Shown piece by piece: positions 27,323 through 36,471 of a DNA stretch of 64,000 nucleotides; position 1 is the first letter of the stretch, and the number at the start of each line of letters is the position of its first letter. Source of the stretch: an uncultured Bacilli bacterium (GTDB taxonomy: Bacteria > Bacillota_I > Bacilli_A > RF39 > UBA660); assembly GCA_934098385.1 (NCBI GenBank), contig CAKOOJ010000005.1, positions 1 through 64,000 of the forward strand, in the 5' to 3' direction. Below the pieces are notes generated by a model. The model saw nothing but the letters and a program-made list of their open reading frames with translations. It was not told the origin of the DNA and did no database searches. Position numbers and translations under genes: made by a program.

Positions 27323-28192
27323 AAACACATTGGTAGCAGCGACTGCACCATCACTAACAGCTGTCACTAACTGATACAAATCTTTTTTTATTATATCTCC
27401 AGCAGCATATATACCTTTAACACTCGTTTCCATATTTTTATCTACTACAATATAATTATTATCCATTTTTAAATTTAAACCTTTTAAAATACCAATACTA
27501 GGTTCATATCCAATGTTAATAAATATACCAGAAAGTTTAATTTCTTCATCTTTAATCTTAATAGATTCTACAACATCATTACCGACAATCTCTTCTATAA
27601 CACTATTAAATTTAACAACTACATTATCTTTATTTAATACATCTTTTATTAAACTTTCATTACCGATAAATTTATCTTTTCTAACTATTACATAAACTAC
27701 TTCACATATATTAGATAAATATATGGCAGATTCTAAAGCACTATTTCCTCCACCTACTACACAAACTTTTTTATTCTTATAAAGATTACCATCACATGTA
27801 GCACAATAACTTATTCCTCTACCCATATATTTATCTTCATTTTTAATACCAAGTTTCTTAGGTTTTCTGCCACTACAAATAATAATTTTCTTTGCCTTAT
27901 ATTCATTATTAGTAGTTATTACTGTTTTAATATCACCATTCTTTATATTAATTACTTCTTCATTATAAAGTGGAATATTTAAACTATTAAAATGCTCAAA
28001 TAAATTGAAAGCAAAATCACTTCCGCTAATACTTTTTATACCTGGATAATTTTCAACAATACTTGAAGTACTAATAATACCTCCTGGAACTCCATAATTA
28101 ATTACACAAACATTTAAACCACTTCTTTTAGCATAAATACTTGCACTAACACCACTAGCACCAAGTCCTATAATAATAACATCATAAATCAT
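27308..28192 (-). CDS. trxB: thioredoxin reductase
   Basis: FAD/NADPH-dependent flavoprotein of the low-molecular-weight TrxB family, 294 residues. FAD site GLGASG at 9-14, redox pair CATC at 130-133 and NADPH site GGGNSALES from about 147; AAGDI near the C-terminus closes the FAD site. Slightly shorter than the usual 305-320. No thioredoxin gene is nearby. The start overlaps AGGTGATAT and lies 8 nt from lgt. Confidence 0.93.
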   Translation of the reverse strand: MIYDVIIIGLGASGVSASIYAKRSGLNVCVINYGVPGGIISTSSIVENYPGIKSISGSDFAFNLFEHFNSLNIPLYNEEVINIKNGDIKTVITTNNEYKAKKIIICSGRKPKKLGIKNEDKYMGRGISYCATCDGNLYKNKKVCVVGGGNSALESAIYLSNICEVVYVIVRKDKFIGNESLIKDVLNKDNVVVKFNSVIEEIVGNDVVESIKIKDEEIKLSGIFINIGYEPSIGILKGLNLKMDNNYIVVDKNMETSVKGIYAAGDIIKKDLYQLVTAVSDGAVAATNVFKSIK

Positions 28193-28199
28193 ATATCAC

Positions 28200-29015
28200 C
28201 TAAAATCTTAAAACATCTTTATTACTTTTATCATTATAAAGATCTTCAAATTTTCCTTTCTTACTATTTATTATTAACATAACAACACCAACTATAACCA
28301 TAATAACCGAAACTATCATTGCAACTCTAAAACCAGCTAACATTAAAGCATCTGTTCTACTTCTCTCAATAAAAAATCTTATTGTTCCATATATAATTAA
28401 ATAAAGTGCAGTTGGAGTACCAACTTTAGTATATTTATTACGCCTAATAATACATATTAATATAAAACCAATCAAACAAAATATAGATTCATATAGAAAT
28501 GTAGGAGTATAATAAACTCCATCAATTTTCATTCCCTTAATAATGAATTCAGGTATATGTAAACTTCTTAAATGCTCTATATTTGTTGCAAGTCCATGTG
28601 CTTCTCCATTAAAAAAATTACCCCATCTTCCAATAGCTTGTCCTATAAGTAAACCTACAACTATAAAATCTAAATATCTAACTGTCCTTTGTTTATACTT
28701 TCTTGTATAAACTAATATAGTTAATAAACCAGCAATTATACCTCCATGTATAGCAAGTCCGCCGTTCCATATTTTTAATATTTCATCAATATTATTTCCA
28801 TAATATTCAAAATCAAAAATAACATAATAAATTCTAGCACCAATAATTCCCATTATTAAAGTCCAAAATAATAAATTAAATATAAAATTCTTATCTATAT
28901 CAAATCTTTTAGCTTCTCTTTCTATCAAATATGTTGCTACAAAAAAACCTATTAATATTAATACAGAATACCATCTTATTTCGAATTTTCCTAAACTAAA
29001 TATTACTGGATTCAT
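28200..29015 (-). CDS. lgt: phosphatidylglycerol--prolipoprotein diacylglyceryl transferase
   Basis: Polytopic membrane enzyme that transfers diacylglycerol to the Cys of prolipoproteins. Signature GGLAIHGGI (about residue 85) and GQAIGRWGNFFNGEAHG (about 125-141) hold the conserved His and Arg; about seven hydrophobic helices are visible. 271 residues. It overlaps the next upstream gene by 4 nt and precedes trxB, an order (yvlD-like, lgt, trxB) known in Bacilli. Confidence 0.96.
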   Translation of the reverse strand: MNPVIFSLGKFEIRWYSVLILIGFFVATYLIEREAKRFDIDKNFIFNLLFWTLIMGIIGARIYYVIFDFEYYGNNIDEILKIWNGGLAIHGGIIAGLLTILVYTRKYKQRTVRYLDFIVVGLLIGQAIGRWGNFFNGEAHGLATNIEHLRSLHIPEFIIKGMKIDGVYYTPTFLYESIFCLIGFILICIIRRNKYTKVGTPTALYLIIYGTIRFFIERSRTDALMLAGFRVAMIVSVIMVIVGVVMLIINSKKGKFEDLYNDKSNKDVLRF

Positions 29016-29416
29016 AATTTAACACTCCTAATTTCTCTACCAATTAAGTTATCTATAACAATACTCATTACACTAATAAATATCGATATAAAAAATGCAC
29101 ATAACCATCCATCTAATATAAAATGACTTCCAAGTAATAAACTTATTATTTTAAGAATAAATACATTAACTAATGGATATGTTAATCCTAATGTATATAT
29201 ATTTATTGGTAGCATAATAGCATTTAACATTGGTTTAACACTTTTATTCATAATTATTAAGAATATGGAAACTATAAAAGCATATTTAACACCATCAACA
29301 TATATATTTTTAAATAATTTACTCGCTAAAACAATTACAACCATATTAACTATAATATTACTTATAATATCTAATATTATATCTTTTCTATCTATCTTTT
29401 TATCATATTCTAACAT
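29012..29416 (-). CDS. YvlD/phage-holin superfamily IV membrane protein
   Basis: 134 residues with four predicted membrane helices and the KPMLNAIMLPINIYTLGLTY core of the PF04020 family (YvlD type). In Bacilli yvlD is often next to lgt, as here. The role is unknown; family members are linked to envelope stress. Confidence 0.8.
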   Translation of the reverse strand: MLEYDKKIDRKDIILDIISNIIVNMVVIVLASKLFKNIYVDGVKYAFIVSIFLIIMNKSVKPMLNAIMLPINIYTLGLTYPLVNVFILKIISLLLGSHFILDGWLCAFFISIFISVMSIVIDNLIGREIRSVKL

Positions 29417-29430
29417 AATACCACTCTTTC

Positions 29431-29595
29431 TTACTTATACATAATAAGTGCATCAAAACAATATATTTGTTCTTCACCACTTATACATACACTAACATTA
29501 AATTTAATATCTATAACATCTTTATCTACTATAAATTCATTTATACTATTTTCTAAATCTTTTTCATGCCCTTCATCTATAACTTTAACTTTCAT
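29431..29595 (-). CDS. Cse60-like small protein
   Basis: 54 residues from the ATG at 29595 preceded by GGTGATACA; the extra 13 upstream codons are not needed. MKVKVIDEGHEKDLENSINEF and the end EQIYCFDALIMYK match the Cse60 (PF10957) family, first found as a sporulation product in Bacillus but widespread in non-sporulating Firmicutes too. Cytoplasmic, function unknown. It does not by itself show that this organism sporulates. Confidence 0.8.
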   Translation of the reverse strand: MKVKVIDEGHEKDLENSINEFIVDKDVIDIKFNVSVCISGEEQIYCFDALIMYK

Positions 29596-29636
29596 TGTAT
29601 CACCATATATATTATACAATATACAATATGTCAAAA

Positions 29637-30524
29637 TTACTCGAATTTTAAGTCTATTAAACTATTAAATATACTAAGTATTAGTATACCACCTAAACTA
29701 GATAATGCTGGATTTATTAAATAAAATATAAATGTTAATATACCAACTAATATACCATATATACTACTACCTATCTTTGTATAGCTACTACTTATTGGAT
29801 CTGTACTTATATATACAAAATTAAACAATATATTATTAGTAAATAACATATTCATAATATTACCAATATCTTTATTTATAAAGCAATATATAATAGTTAA
29901 TATAGAGAATACTATACTAGCATAGATAGGTATTACTCTTTTATACATTTTAGAATTATATAATATTATAAAACTAATTATTAATAAAAGTATATTAGTA
30001 GTTATTATACCACCACTACCTTTACCAAGCATATAATCAAGTGCATTCATATTAAATTTATTACTAGCTTCATATATATTTAAAAAACTAAATTTATTAC
30101 TTATATTCATTATAAAAAATATTATTAAACTAGTTAATGCAATTATATTTAATTTAATATTTTTAATAAATTTAGATATAAATAATATTATAAATGTTAT
30201 TATACTAAATAATAATATATTAGTTCTTATACTACATATACCACCTATTAAAATACCATATATAGGATATAGATTACTAAAAATAATATTAATTAAACTA
30301 TCTTTACTTTTCTTTATATATTTTTCATATATTATATTAACTAAACTACCTATTATAAAACCTAATAATATTATTATTAATGGTTTAAACATACCAAATA
30401 AACTAACATAATTCTTTATATATAAACTTATACCATTTTTATAAAAACCAAATAATATAAGTGGTAATAAACTAATTATATATATTAAAGATAATTTTTT
30501 TATACTATTATCACTCTTTATCAT
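29637..30524 (-). CDS. RnfD/NqrB-like membrane subunit
   Basis: 295 residues from the ATG at 30524 (AAAGGA ten nt upstream); a GTG three codons earlier is too close to it. About nine hydrophobic helices. LGKGSGGIITTNILLLIISF, RVIPIYASIVF and a conserved tail STDPISSSYTKIGSSIYGILVG identify RnfD. The SGAT/SSATP-type segment that carries the covalent FMN threonine in RnfD is not recognisable. It overlaps the RnfC-like gene by 14 nt. No rnfA, B, E or G lies nearby. Confidence 0.78.
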   Translation of the reverse strand: MIKSDNSIKKLSLIYIISLLPLILFGFYKNGISLYIKNYVSLFGMFKPLIIILLGFIIGSLVNIIYEKYIKKSKDSLINIIFSNLYPIYGILIGGICSIRTNILLFSIITFIILFISKFIKNIKLNIIALTSLIIFFIMNISNKFSFLNIYEASNKFNMNALDYMLGKGSGGIITTNILLLIISFIILYNSKMYKRVIPIYASIVFSILTIIYCFINKDIGNIMNMLFTNNILFNFVYISTDPISSSYTKIGSSIYGILVGILTFIFYLINPALSSLGGILILSIFNSLIDLKFE

Positions 30525-31626
30525 ATTTAACACATCCTTTATTAAGTTCTATTTTAGAAGGACATACATAAGAACACATACCACAATTTATACAACGTTC
30601 TTTATACTGTTTACTCTTTTTATCTTTATTAAAATACATATATTTTGGATTTATATTAACAGGACAAATATTTACACATAATCCACAATTAATACAATCT
30701 ACTGTTTTATATTTATTTAATTTATTAACATATATACTTCTTATATTTTTATCTATTATAAAATTAGTATCTTTTATATTTATACCATTTAATAAACCAT
30801 TTATAATAATATTTTTACTATCTATATTATATTCTTTTAATATATCACTTAAGTTAGTACCAATATTAACTCTTAATACTTTAGTATAATTTATTAAATC
30901 ACCAGTTAAGGTAATATAAGTATTAGATACTGGAATATTCTTTTTTAATAAATTATATATATTTAAAACATCTAATATATTTAAATATTCTACATTATAT
31001 TTTTTATTTTTATGATTAGTTAATTTAGGTAATAATATTTCTCTTTTACCAATAATATTATCATTAGTAAATAATTTTAATTCTATTTTTGGATATGTAC
31101 CCATATTATTAAATAATATATTTACTAAATCTATATCACTATTACTAACTGCTAAGACACATTTTTTTATATTCATAATATCTATTAAAGCATCTATTGC
31201 ATCTAAAATATTTATTGTATATTCTTTAAGTAATGTATTAAATGTAATTTCTGTATTAAATTCATCTATTCCATTTATTATCAATACTTTACTAGTTTCA
31301 TCAAACTTATTAAGAACATTATATTTTATTATTAAATCTTTTAATTCTTCTCTAGTATAGTTACTAATATATTTTTTAGTACCTATTTTTTTTCTAGTTT
31401 TATCTCTATAATCATTTTCAATTACTATATATTTGTTATTACTTATTTTTGTTAAACCTAATATTTTACCAGACACAGAACTATATATATTTTTTTTATT
31501 ATCAGTCATTATAATATCATTTTTATAAACTATATCATTATCATGTACTAGTATTTCCATATCATCATAATATTTTATATAAATATAATCAGTTGTCAAT
31601 AAATTTTCTATATTACTTTCTTTCAT
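30511..31626 (-). CDS. RnfC-like ferredoxin-type subunit
   Basis: 371 residues, shorter than typical RnfC (about 435-445). A C-terminal pair of [4Fe-4S] motifs is intact: CINCGLCVNICP (about residue 313) and CINCGMCSYVCP (about 347). The N-terminal part resembles the RnfC barrel-sandwich region (GKILGLTKISNNKYIVIEND). It is divergent and rich in Asn/Ile. Predicted to sit on the cytoplasmic side of the RnfD-like partner. AAGGTG precedes the ATG. Confidence 0.78.
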   Translation of the reverse strand: MKESNIENLLTTDYIYIKYYDDMEILVHDNDIVYKNDIIMTDNKKNIYSSVSGKILGLTKISNNKYIVIENDYRDKTRKKIGTKKYISNYTREELKDLIIKYNVLNKFDETSKVLIINGIDEFNTEITFNTLLKEYTINILDAIDALIDIMNIKKCVLAVSNSDIDLVNILFNNMGTYPKIELKLFTNDNIIGKREILLPKLTNHKNKKYNVEYLNILDVLNIYNLLKKNIPVSNTYITLTGDLINYTKVLRVNIGTNLSDILKEYNIDSKNIIINGLLNGINIKDTNFIIDKNIRSIYVNKLNKYKTVDCINCGLCVNICPVNINPKYMYFNKDKKSKQYKERCINCGMCSYVCPSKIELNKGCVKYDKE

Positions 31627-31654
31627 ATCTTACACCTTACATTAATTATAAACT

Positions 31655-31678
31655 AAAAAGTACTAAATTAATAGTACT
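31655..31678 (-). terminator. terminator before the RnfC-like gene
   Basis: AGTACTA pairs with TAGTACT around a 5-nt loop, then T5 on the minus strand. It would end the mutL transcript. A TATAAT (31645-31650) immediately follows and may start rnfC transcription. Confidence 0.75.
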
Positions 31679-31756
31679 GAATTTTAGATAAGTAAAATTT
31701 AAAATCTTATAAACTTATTTATACTTTTATCAGACTTTTCTATTTAATTACTTCTA

Positions 31757-31867
31757 TCAACTATATATAGTTGTAAATACATATAATATTCCAATTATAA
31801 TAGGTATAAGTAAAGCAAGTCCTACTATTGTATAAAATAATTTATTATTTTCTAATATTTCTTTCAT
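31757..31867 (-). CDS. 36-residue single-span membrane peptide
   Basis: ATG at 31867 preceded by AAAGGG at good distance, ending in TGA at 31757. The peptide has a charged N-terminus (MKEILENNK) and one long hydrophobic helix (about residues 11-33). It lies 13 nt after mutL and before its terminator, thus likely cotranscribed. Too short for family assignment; comparable to small membrane regulators or a holin-like peptide. No Type I toxin antisense RNA is recognised. Confidence 0.5.
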   Translation of the reverse strand: MKEILENNKLFYTIVGLALLIPIIIGILYVFTTIYS

Positions 31868-31880
31868 ATATATACCCTTT

Positions 31881-33680
31881 CTAATTCATTACTCTTTTAA
31901 ACATTCTTTCAAGTTCATATTTTGTAAAAGTTATAATAGTTGGTCTTCCATGAGGACAATTATAAGGATTATCACATAATACTAAATCATCAATTATAGT
32001 TTGCATAGCATCTTGTGTTATTCTAGTATTTCCTTTAACACTCATCTTACAAGCTAACGTCTTAGAAACACTATCATAAAACTTTATCCTATCTATATTA
32101 TAATCATTTATTACTAAATCTACAAGTTTTTCAATACTTTCAAATTCAAATCCTGCTAATAACCAGCTCGGATGACTTTTAAAAACAATTGTATTAATAC
32201 CAAAATCCTCTATTCCAAATCCCATATCAGTAAGAGCATTTTTTCTTTCATTAAACTTAATATAATCACTAGGATTTAGTTCTATAGTATATGGAATCAA
32301 TAAATTTGTTATATGTATATCTTGTTCTTTTAAATGTTTTAGATATCTTTCATAATTAACTCTTTCTTGTGCTGCATGTTGGTCTATTAAATACATATTA
32401 TTTTCATTTTCACAAACTATATAAGTCCCCATTACTAAACCACAAGGATATAATTCTAATTTTTTTAATGTTTCATTTTTATTATCTTCATTAACTTTTT
32501 CTTTGATTATATCATTATTTACATTACTCTCTACTTTTCTAAAATCAAATTTAACTTGTTCATCATTTAAAGCTTTTAAATCTTTATTTATAACATATTC
32601 TTTTGCATCATTATTATTTATAGGTTCATTATATTCATTTAATATACTTATTTCATTATCGCTTGTTTTTTCTTTTACTTCTATTTTTGGAATTAATAAT
32701 GCTTTATATAATGCTTCTTTTATAGTTTTAGTTACTAATTCATTTAATTCATATTGTTTAGAAAACTTTATATCTTGTTTTGTAGGATGTATATTTACAT
32801 CAATTATAGTTGGGTCAGTTTCTATATTAATTACTACTATTGGATATTTTATATCAGGTTTATAAGTATAATATGCATCATTTATTGCTTTATTTAATTC
32901 TATATTTTTTACTATTCTACCATTTACTATTGTAGTAATATGATTTCTATTAGATTTTAATATACTAGGTTTACATACATATCCATTTATATCATAATCT
33001 TCACTACTAGCATTAATGCTTATCATATTGCTACTAACTAAATATCCATATATTTCATATATAGTTTTCAGTAAATTATTAGAACCACTTGTACTTACTA
33101 TAACTTTACCATTATTAGTTAATGTAAATTTTATTTCTGGATGAGTTAATGCTAATTTTTCTATATACATTACTATACTAGATAATTCTGTTGTTTCACT
33201 TTTTAAATATTTTAATCTAGCAGGTGTATTATAAAATAAATCGCTTACTGTAAATGTAGTACCAATTCTAGCATCACTTTTCTCTTCTTTAATTAATTTT
33301 CCTCCATGTATTTCAATTAATGTACCAGCATTTCCTGTACTTGTTTTAAGTATTACTTTAGAAACAGATGCTATACTTGGTAAAGCTTCTCCTCTAAATC
33401 CTAAAGTGTTTATAAAAAATAAATCATCATCTTTTAATAGTTTACTTGTTGCATGTCTACTAAATGCTAAAAGTGCATCATCACTTTCCATACCTATTCC
33501 ATCATCAGTAACAGTTAAACTTTTAATACCAGCATTAACTAAATCAATTTTAATACATTTACTTTTTGCATCTATACTATTTTCTACTAATTCCTTTACA
33601 ACACTACTTACTCTTTCAATTACTTCTCCAGCAGCAATTTTATTTGCAAGTACTTCACTCATTACATGTATCTTACTCAT
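31881..33680 (-). CDS. mutL: DNA mismatch repair protein MutL
   Basis: 599 residues from the ATG at 33680 (GGTGGTAG site; the longer frame to 33698 is a non-family extension). GHKL ATPase motifs ELVENSIDAKS, DDGIGM and GFRGEALPSIASVS are in the N-terminal third. The C-terminal domain has the endonuclease motif DQHAAQERVNYE, ACKMSVKGN and CPHGRPT, so it is the nicking type used by MutH-free bacteria. It overlaps yqeH by 8 nt. mutS is not in the window. Confidence 0.95.
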   Translation of the reverse strand: MSKIHVMSEVLANKIAAGEVIERVSSVVKELVENSIDAKSKCIKIDLVNAGIKSLTVTDDGIGMESDDALLAFSRHATSKLLKDDDLFFINTLGFRGEALPSIASVSKVILKTSTGNAGTLIEIHGGKLIKEEKSDARIGTTFTVSDLFYNTPARLKYLKSETTELSSIVMYIEKLALTHPEIKFTLTNNGKVIVSTSGSNNLLKTIYEIYGYLVSSNMISINASSEDYDINGYVCKPSILKSNRNHITTIVNGRIVKNIELNKAINDAYYTYKPDIKYPIVVINIETDPTIIDVNIHPTKQDIKFSKQYELNELVTKTIKEALYKALLIPKIEVKEKTSDNEISILNEYNEPINNNDAKEYVINKDLKALNDEQVKFDFRKVESNVNNDIIKEKVNEDNKNETLKKLELYPCGLVMGTYIVCENENNMYLIDQHAAQERVNYERYLKHLKEQDIHITNLLIPYTIELNPSDYIKFNERKNALTDMGFGIEDFGINTIVFKSHPSWLLAGFEFESIEKLVDLVINDYNIDRIKFYDSVSKTLACKMSVKGNTRITQDAMQTIIDDLVLCDNPYNCPHGRPTIITFTKYELERMFKRVMN

Positions 33681-34617
33681 TACTACCACCAAATACACTT
33701 TCTCTTAAACTAATTAATTCTTTATCTAAATTATATATTTCTATATTATTTTTGTTTTTAATATTAATTATACCAAATCCATTAATACATAAATCTATAT
33801 TATTATTAGTACTAATACTATAATCAAATTTTATATCTTTGTAATACTTTTTAATATCTATTTTTTCATAACAATATATAGTAATACTTGTTTTATATTT
33901 AAACTTAATATAAAATTTATCAATGAATATAATATCATTATCTTTTATATTATAAGTAATAGGTTTTATTATATGATTATATTTAGTTTTTAAATTATAA
34001 TCACTTATTAAGAATCCAGGAGTATCTATAATATTTATATTATCTAATTCTATATTAATAAATTCTAATGTAGTATTACGTTTATTAGATATAGTTAAAT
34101 TATTATTATTACATAATTTATTTATTAGAGTACTTTTACCACTATTAGTAGGTCCTAATATATAACATTTATTAATATTATTTTTATTTAAATAATTTAA
34201 TAACATATTTATATCATTATCATTTAAAGTACTTATACTTAATATATTATTTATTTTATATATAGTTTTAATATTACTTATTATATTCTTTTTATTTATA
34301 GATTTATCTAACATATCTATCTTATTTATTAATAATAATTTATTGCCTTTTACCTTATTATATATATCAATAGTATTATTATTTATATTTAAAAAATCAA
34401 TTACATATATCTTAAATATATCATTTTTATTTACTTTATTTAATATATAATTAGTACTTAATTCTTTATCTTTAGTAGTAATATCATTATAATGTATTAA
34501 TCTAAAACATCTCATACAGTAGTTGCTATCATTATATTTATTTTCTGGTATATAACCTAATTTATTCTTATCATTATATTGTAATTCTACTCCACAACCA
34601 ATACATTTTTTATTCAT
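33673..34617 (-). CDS. yqeH: ribosome biogenesis GTPase YqeH
   Basis: Circularly permuted GTPase (314 residues, a little short). Zinc finger CIGC...CMRCFRL in the first 40 residues; G4 NKID (about 105) comes before G1 GPTNSGKST (about 155) and G3 DTPG. In Bacillus YqeH helps 30S maturation. It has unusually many Asn and Lys, reflecting AT pressure. Overlaps yqeG by 8 nt and mutL by 8 nt: three coupled genes. Confidence 0.92.
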   Translation of the reverse strand: MNKKCIGCGVELQYNDKNKLGYIPENKYNDSNYCMRCFRLIHYNDITTKDKELSTNYILNKVNKNDIFKIYVIDFLNINNNTIDIYNKVKGNKLLLINKIDMLDKSINKKNIISNIKTIYKINNILSISTLNDNDINMLLNYLNKNNINKCYILGPTNSGKSTLINKLCNNNNLTISNKRNTTLEFINIELDNINIIDTPGFLISDYNLKTKYNHIIKPITYNIKDNDIIFIDKFYIKFKYKTSITIYCYEKIDIKKYYKDIKFDYSISTNNNIDLCINGFGIINIKNKNNIEIYNLDKELISLRESVFGGSNE

Positions 34618-35134
34618 AATATTTACCTTTTCTAAATAATTTTTTATCTGTTAATTTATTAATTATAAAGTTTTCAAATACTCTACCAACCTTAGTAGAA
34701 ACATATTCTTTTGTTCCAATAGGATTAACTAGTATACTAACAAAATTCATTCTATTAGCAGTCCAAACATCATTTATTAATTCATCACCAATACAAGCAA
34801 TTTGATTATCTTTGCACTTATTTATTTCAAATACTTTTTTATATTTTTTTGTTGATGGTTTCATAGATAAATAACTAGAATCTACACATAATATATTTTT
34901 AAAAGGTTCTACTCTTTTTCTAGTACTATTACTAATTATATATATCTTAAATTTCATATCTTTTAATTCTTCAAATAAATCAATTAATTTCTTACTAGGT
35001 TTTTTTAAAGTTAAAGGAGCAATAGTATTATTTAAATCAAATATTAAACATTTTACTTTATTCTTCTTTAACATTTTATAATCTATTGTATATATACTTT
35101 TAGAATATATATCTGGTACAAATTTATCAAACAT
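34610..35134 (-). CDS. yqeG: YqeG family HAD IIIA phosphatase
   Basis: HAD-superfamily hydrolase, 174 residues from the ATG at 35134; an in-frame TTG six codons earlier is unlikely. Motif I DLNNTIAP (DxxNT), motif II ISNSTRKR, motif III/IV KPSTKKY and GDELINDV. The nucleophile-flanking second Asp of DxD is replaced by Asn, as in many YqeG proteins. Precedes yqeH exactly as in Bacillus. Substrate unknown. Confidence 0.9.
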   Translation of the reverse strand: MFDKFVPDIYSKSIYTIDYKMLKKNKVKCLIFDLNNTIAPLTLKKPSKKLIDLFEELKDMKFKIYIISNSTRKRVEPFKNILCVDSSYLSMKPSTKKYKKVFEINKCKDNQIACIGDELINDVWTANRMNFVSILVNPIGTKEYVSTKVGRVFENFIINKLTDKKLFRKGKYYE

Positions 35135-35174
35135 TTCTATCACATCTTTCAATTATAATTTTAACATATAAGAC

Positions 35175-35216
35175 AAAAAAAATAAATTAGTAAATAATTA
35201 GTCTAATTTATTTTTT
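35175..35216 (-). terminator. bidirectional terminator between rmuC and yqeG
   Basis: A 14-bp perfect stem (35177-35190 with 35203-35216) with T or A runs at both ends. It can stop transcripts from both strands; on the minus strand it lies just upstream of yqeG. Confidence 0.75.
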
Positions 35217-35339
35217 GAACGTTTGAATATACACTTTTAGAAATAGGAAATCTTCGTAAAATTTATATTTAATAACTCTTGAAAAAATACTTTATTTTAG
35301 TATCACACCAACACATAAAATTATTTAATTCAAACGTTC
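35217..35339. repeat. 12-bp inverted repeat flanking 99 bp of non-coding DNA
   Basis: GAACGTTTGAAT (35217-35228) is repeated in inverse orientation at 35328-35339. Each arm contains a near-palindrome CAAACGTTCG-like core. The 251 bp between rmuC and yqeG hold no gene. This may be two operator boxes or the base of a large RNA hairpin. An inner ATACT/AGTAT stem lies around 35287-35302. Confidence 0.6.
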
Positions 35340-35403
35340 GAGATATATAATACAACACTTAAATAGTATATTTTGTCGAATAATGGCTTTAATATAATTT
35401 TTT

Positions 35404-36471
35404 TTATTTATTTTCTTCAATTAATGTTTTATCAACATTAACACTATTAATTGCATCAAATCTTTTAGTAATTTTTTCTGTAGTAGTATGTATATCTTTT
35501 ACATCTTTGCTAACAGTATCAATACTTCTTGATAACTTATCCCATCTATCTTTATATCTATCAAATTCTATACCTAATTTATTTAATTCTGTATGAATTA
35601 CCTTAGCATATTTATCTCTTTCCATATTTTTTAAAATCATACTAATAATTGTTAAAGTACTCATTAAAGTTGTAGGACTAGTTATCCACACCTTAGATTG
35701 ATAGCTATATTTAACTAAATCAGGATGGTAAGCATTTATTTCTGCAAATATAGCTTCTGCTGGTAAAAACATAATAGCCTCAGCACTAGTTACACCAGGA
35801 ACTATATATTTACTCTTAATTGCATCTATATGTTTTTTAACATCCATTTTAAATAATTTTGTAGCAGTTTCTCTTTCAGTATTAGAAAGTGTTTTATCAG
35901 TCATTCTTCTATAATTTTCTAATGGAAATTTACTATCAATACATATTGTACCTAATGGCTCTGGAGCAAATAAAATAGCATCACTTATATATCCATTACC
36001 TAAACTATATTGTGTTTGATATATTTTATCATTTTTACCAAAGACACTATCTAATATATAATTTAAATTAGTTTCTCCAAATATACCTCTAGTTTTCTTA
36101 TCAGTTAGTACACTTTGCAAACTTACTATTTCTCCACTTAAACTATCAATCTTTTTTTGTGCTTCATCAATTTTAGATAATCTTTCTAATATATTGGTAA
36201 ATGTTTTATTAGTTTTTTCAAAATTAACATCTAATCTCTCATTTACTTTATCATTAATATTATTAAGTCTATTAATAATAGTTTCATTTAATTTATTAAA
36301 ATCTTCATTAATAGTTCTAGAAAAATTAAACTTAAATTCACCTAATTCTTTAGTCAAATCAGTTTCTAATTTACCTAGTCTTTCCACAGTATCATTATTA
36401 CTTTTTTTAAATAATAGTATTATATTTAATATAATATTAATACTAACTATTCCAATAATTATATATATCAT
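35404..36471 (-). CDS. rmuC: DNA recombination protein RmuC homologue
   Basis: 355 residues: N-terminal membrane helix (about 2-21), a long coiled coil (about 25-115), and the conserved nuclease-like core TRGIFGETNLNYILDSVFG followed by DSKFPLENYRRM, MFLPAEAIFAE and a second coiled coil at the end. RmuC limits aberrant recombination between inverted repeats in E. coli; the mechanism is unknown. Overlaps the VTT gene by 4 nt (ATGA). Confidence 0.92.
   Translation of the reverse strand: MIYIIIGIVSINIILNIILLFKKSNNDTVERLGKLETDLTKELGEFKFNFSRTINEDFNKLNETIINRLNNINDKVNERLDVNFEKTNKTFTNILERLSKIDEAQKKIDSLSGEIVSLQSVLTDKKTRGIFGETNLNYILDSVFGKNDKIYQTQYSLGNGYISDAILFAPEPLGTICIDSKFPLENYRRMTDKTLSNTERETATKLFKMDVKKHIDAIKSKYIVPGVTSAEAIMFLPAEAIFAEINAYHPDLVKYSYQSKVWITSPTTLMSTLTIISMILKNMERDKYAKVIHTELNKLGIEFDRYKDRWDKLSRSIDTVSKDVKDIHTTTEKITKRFDAINSVNVDKTLIEENK

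Noticed and set aside
35217..35339. LexA/SOS boxes
   Set aside because: The Bacillus SOS box needs GAAC-N4-GTTC; these arms contain GAACGTTTG, which does not fit.
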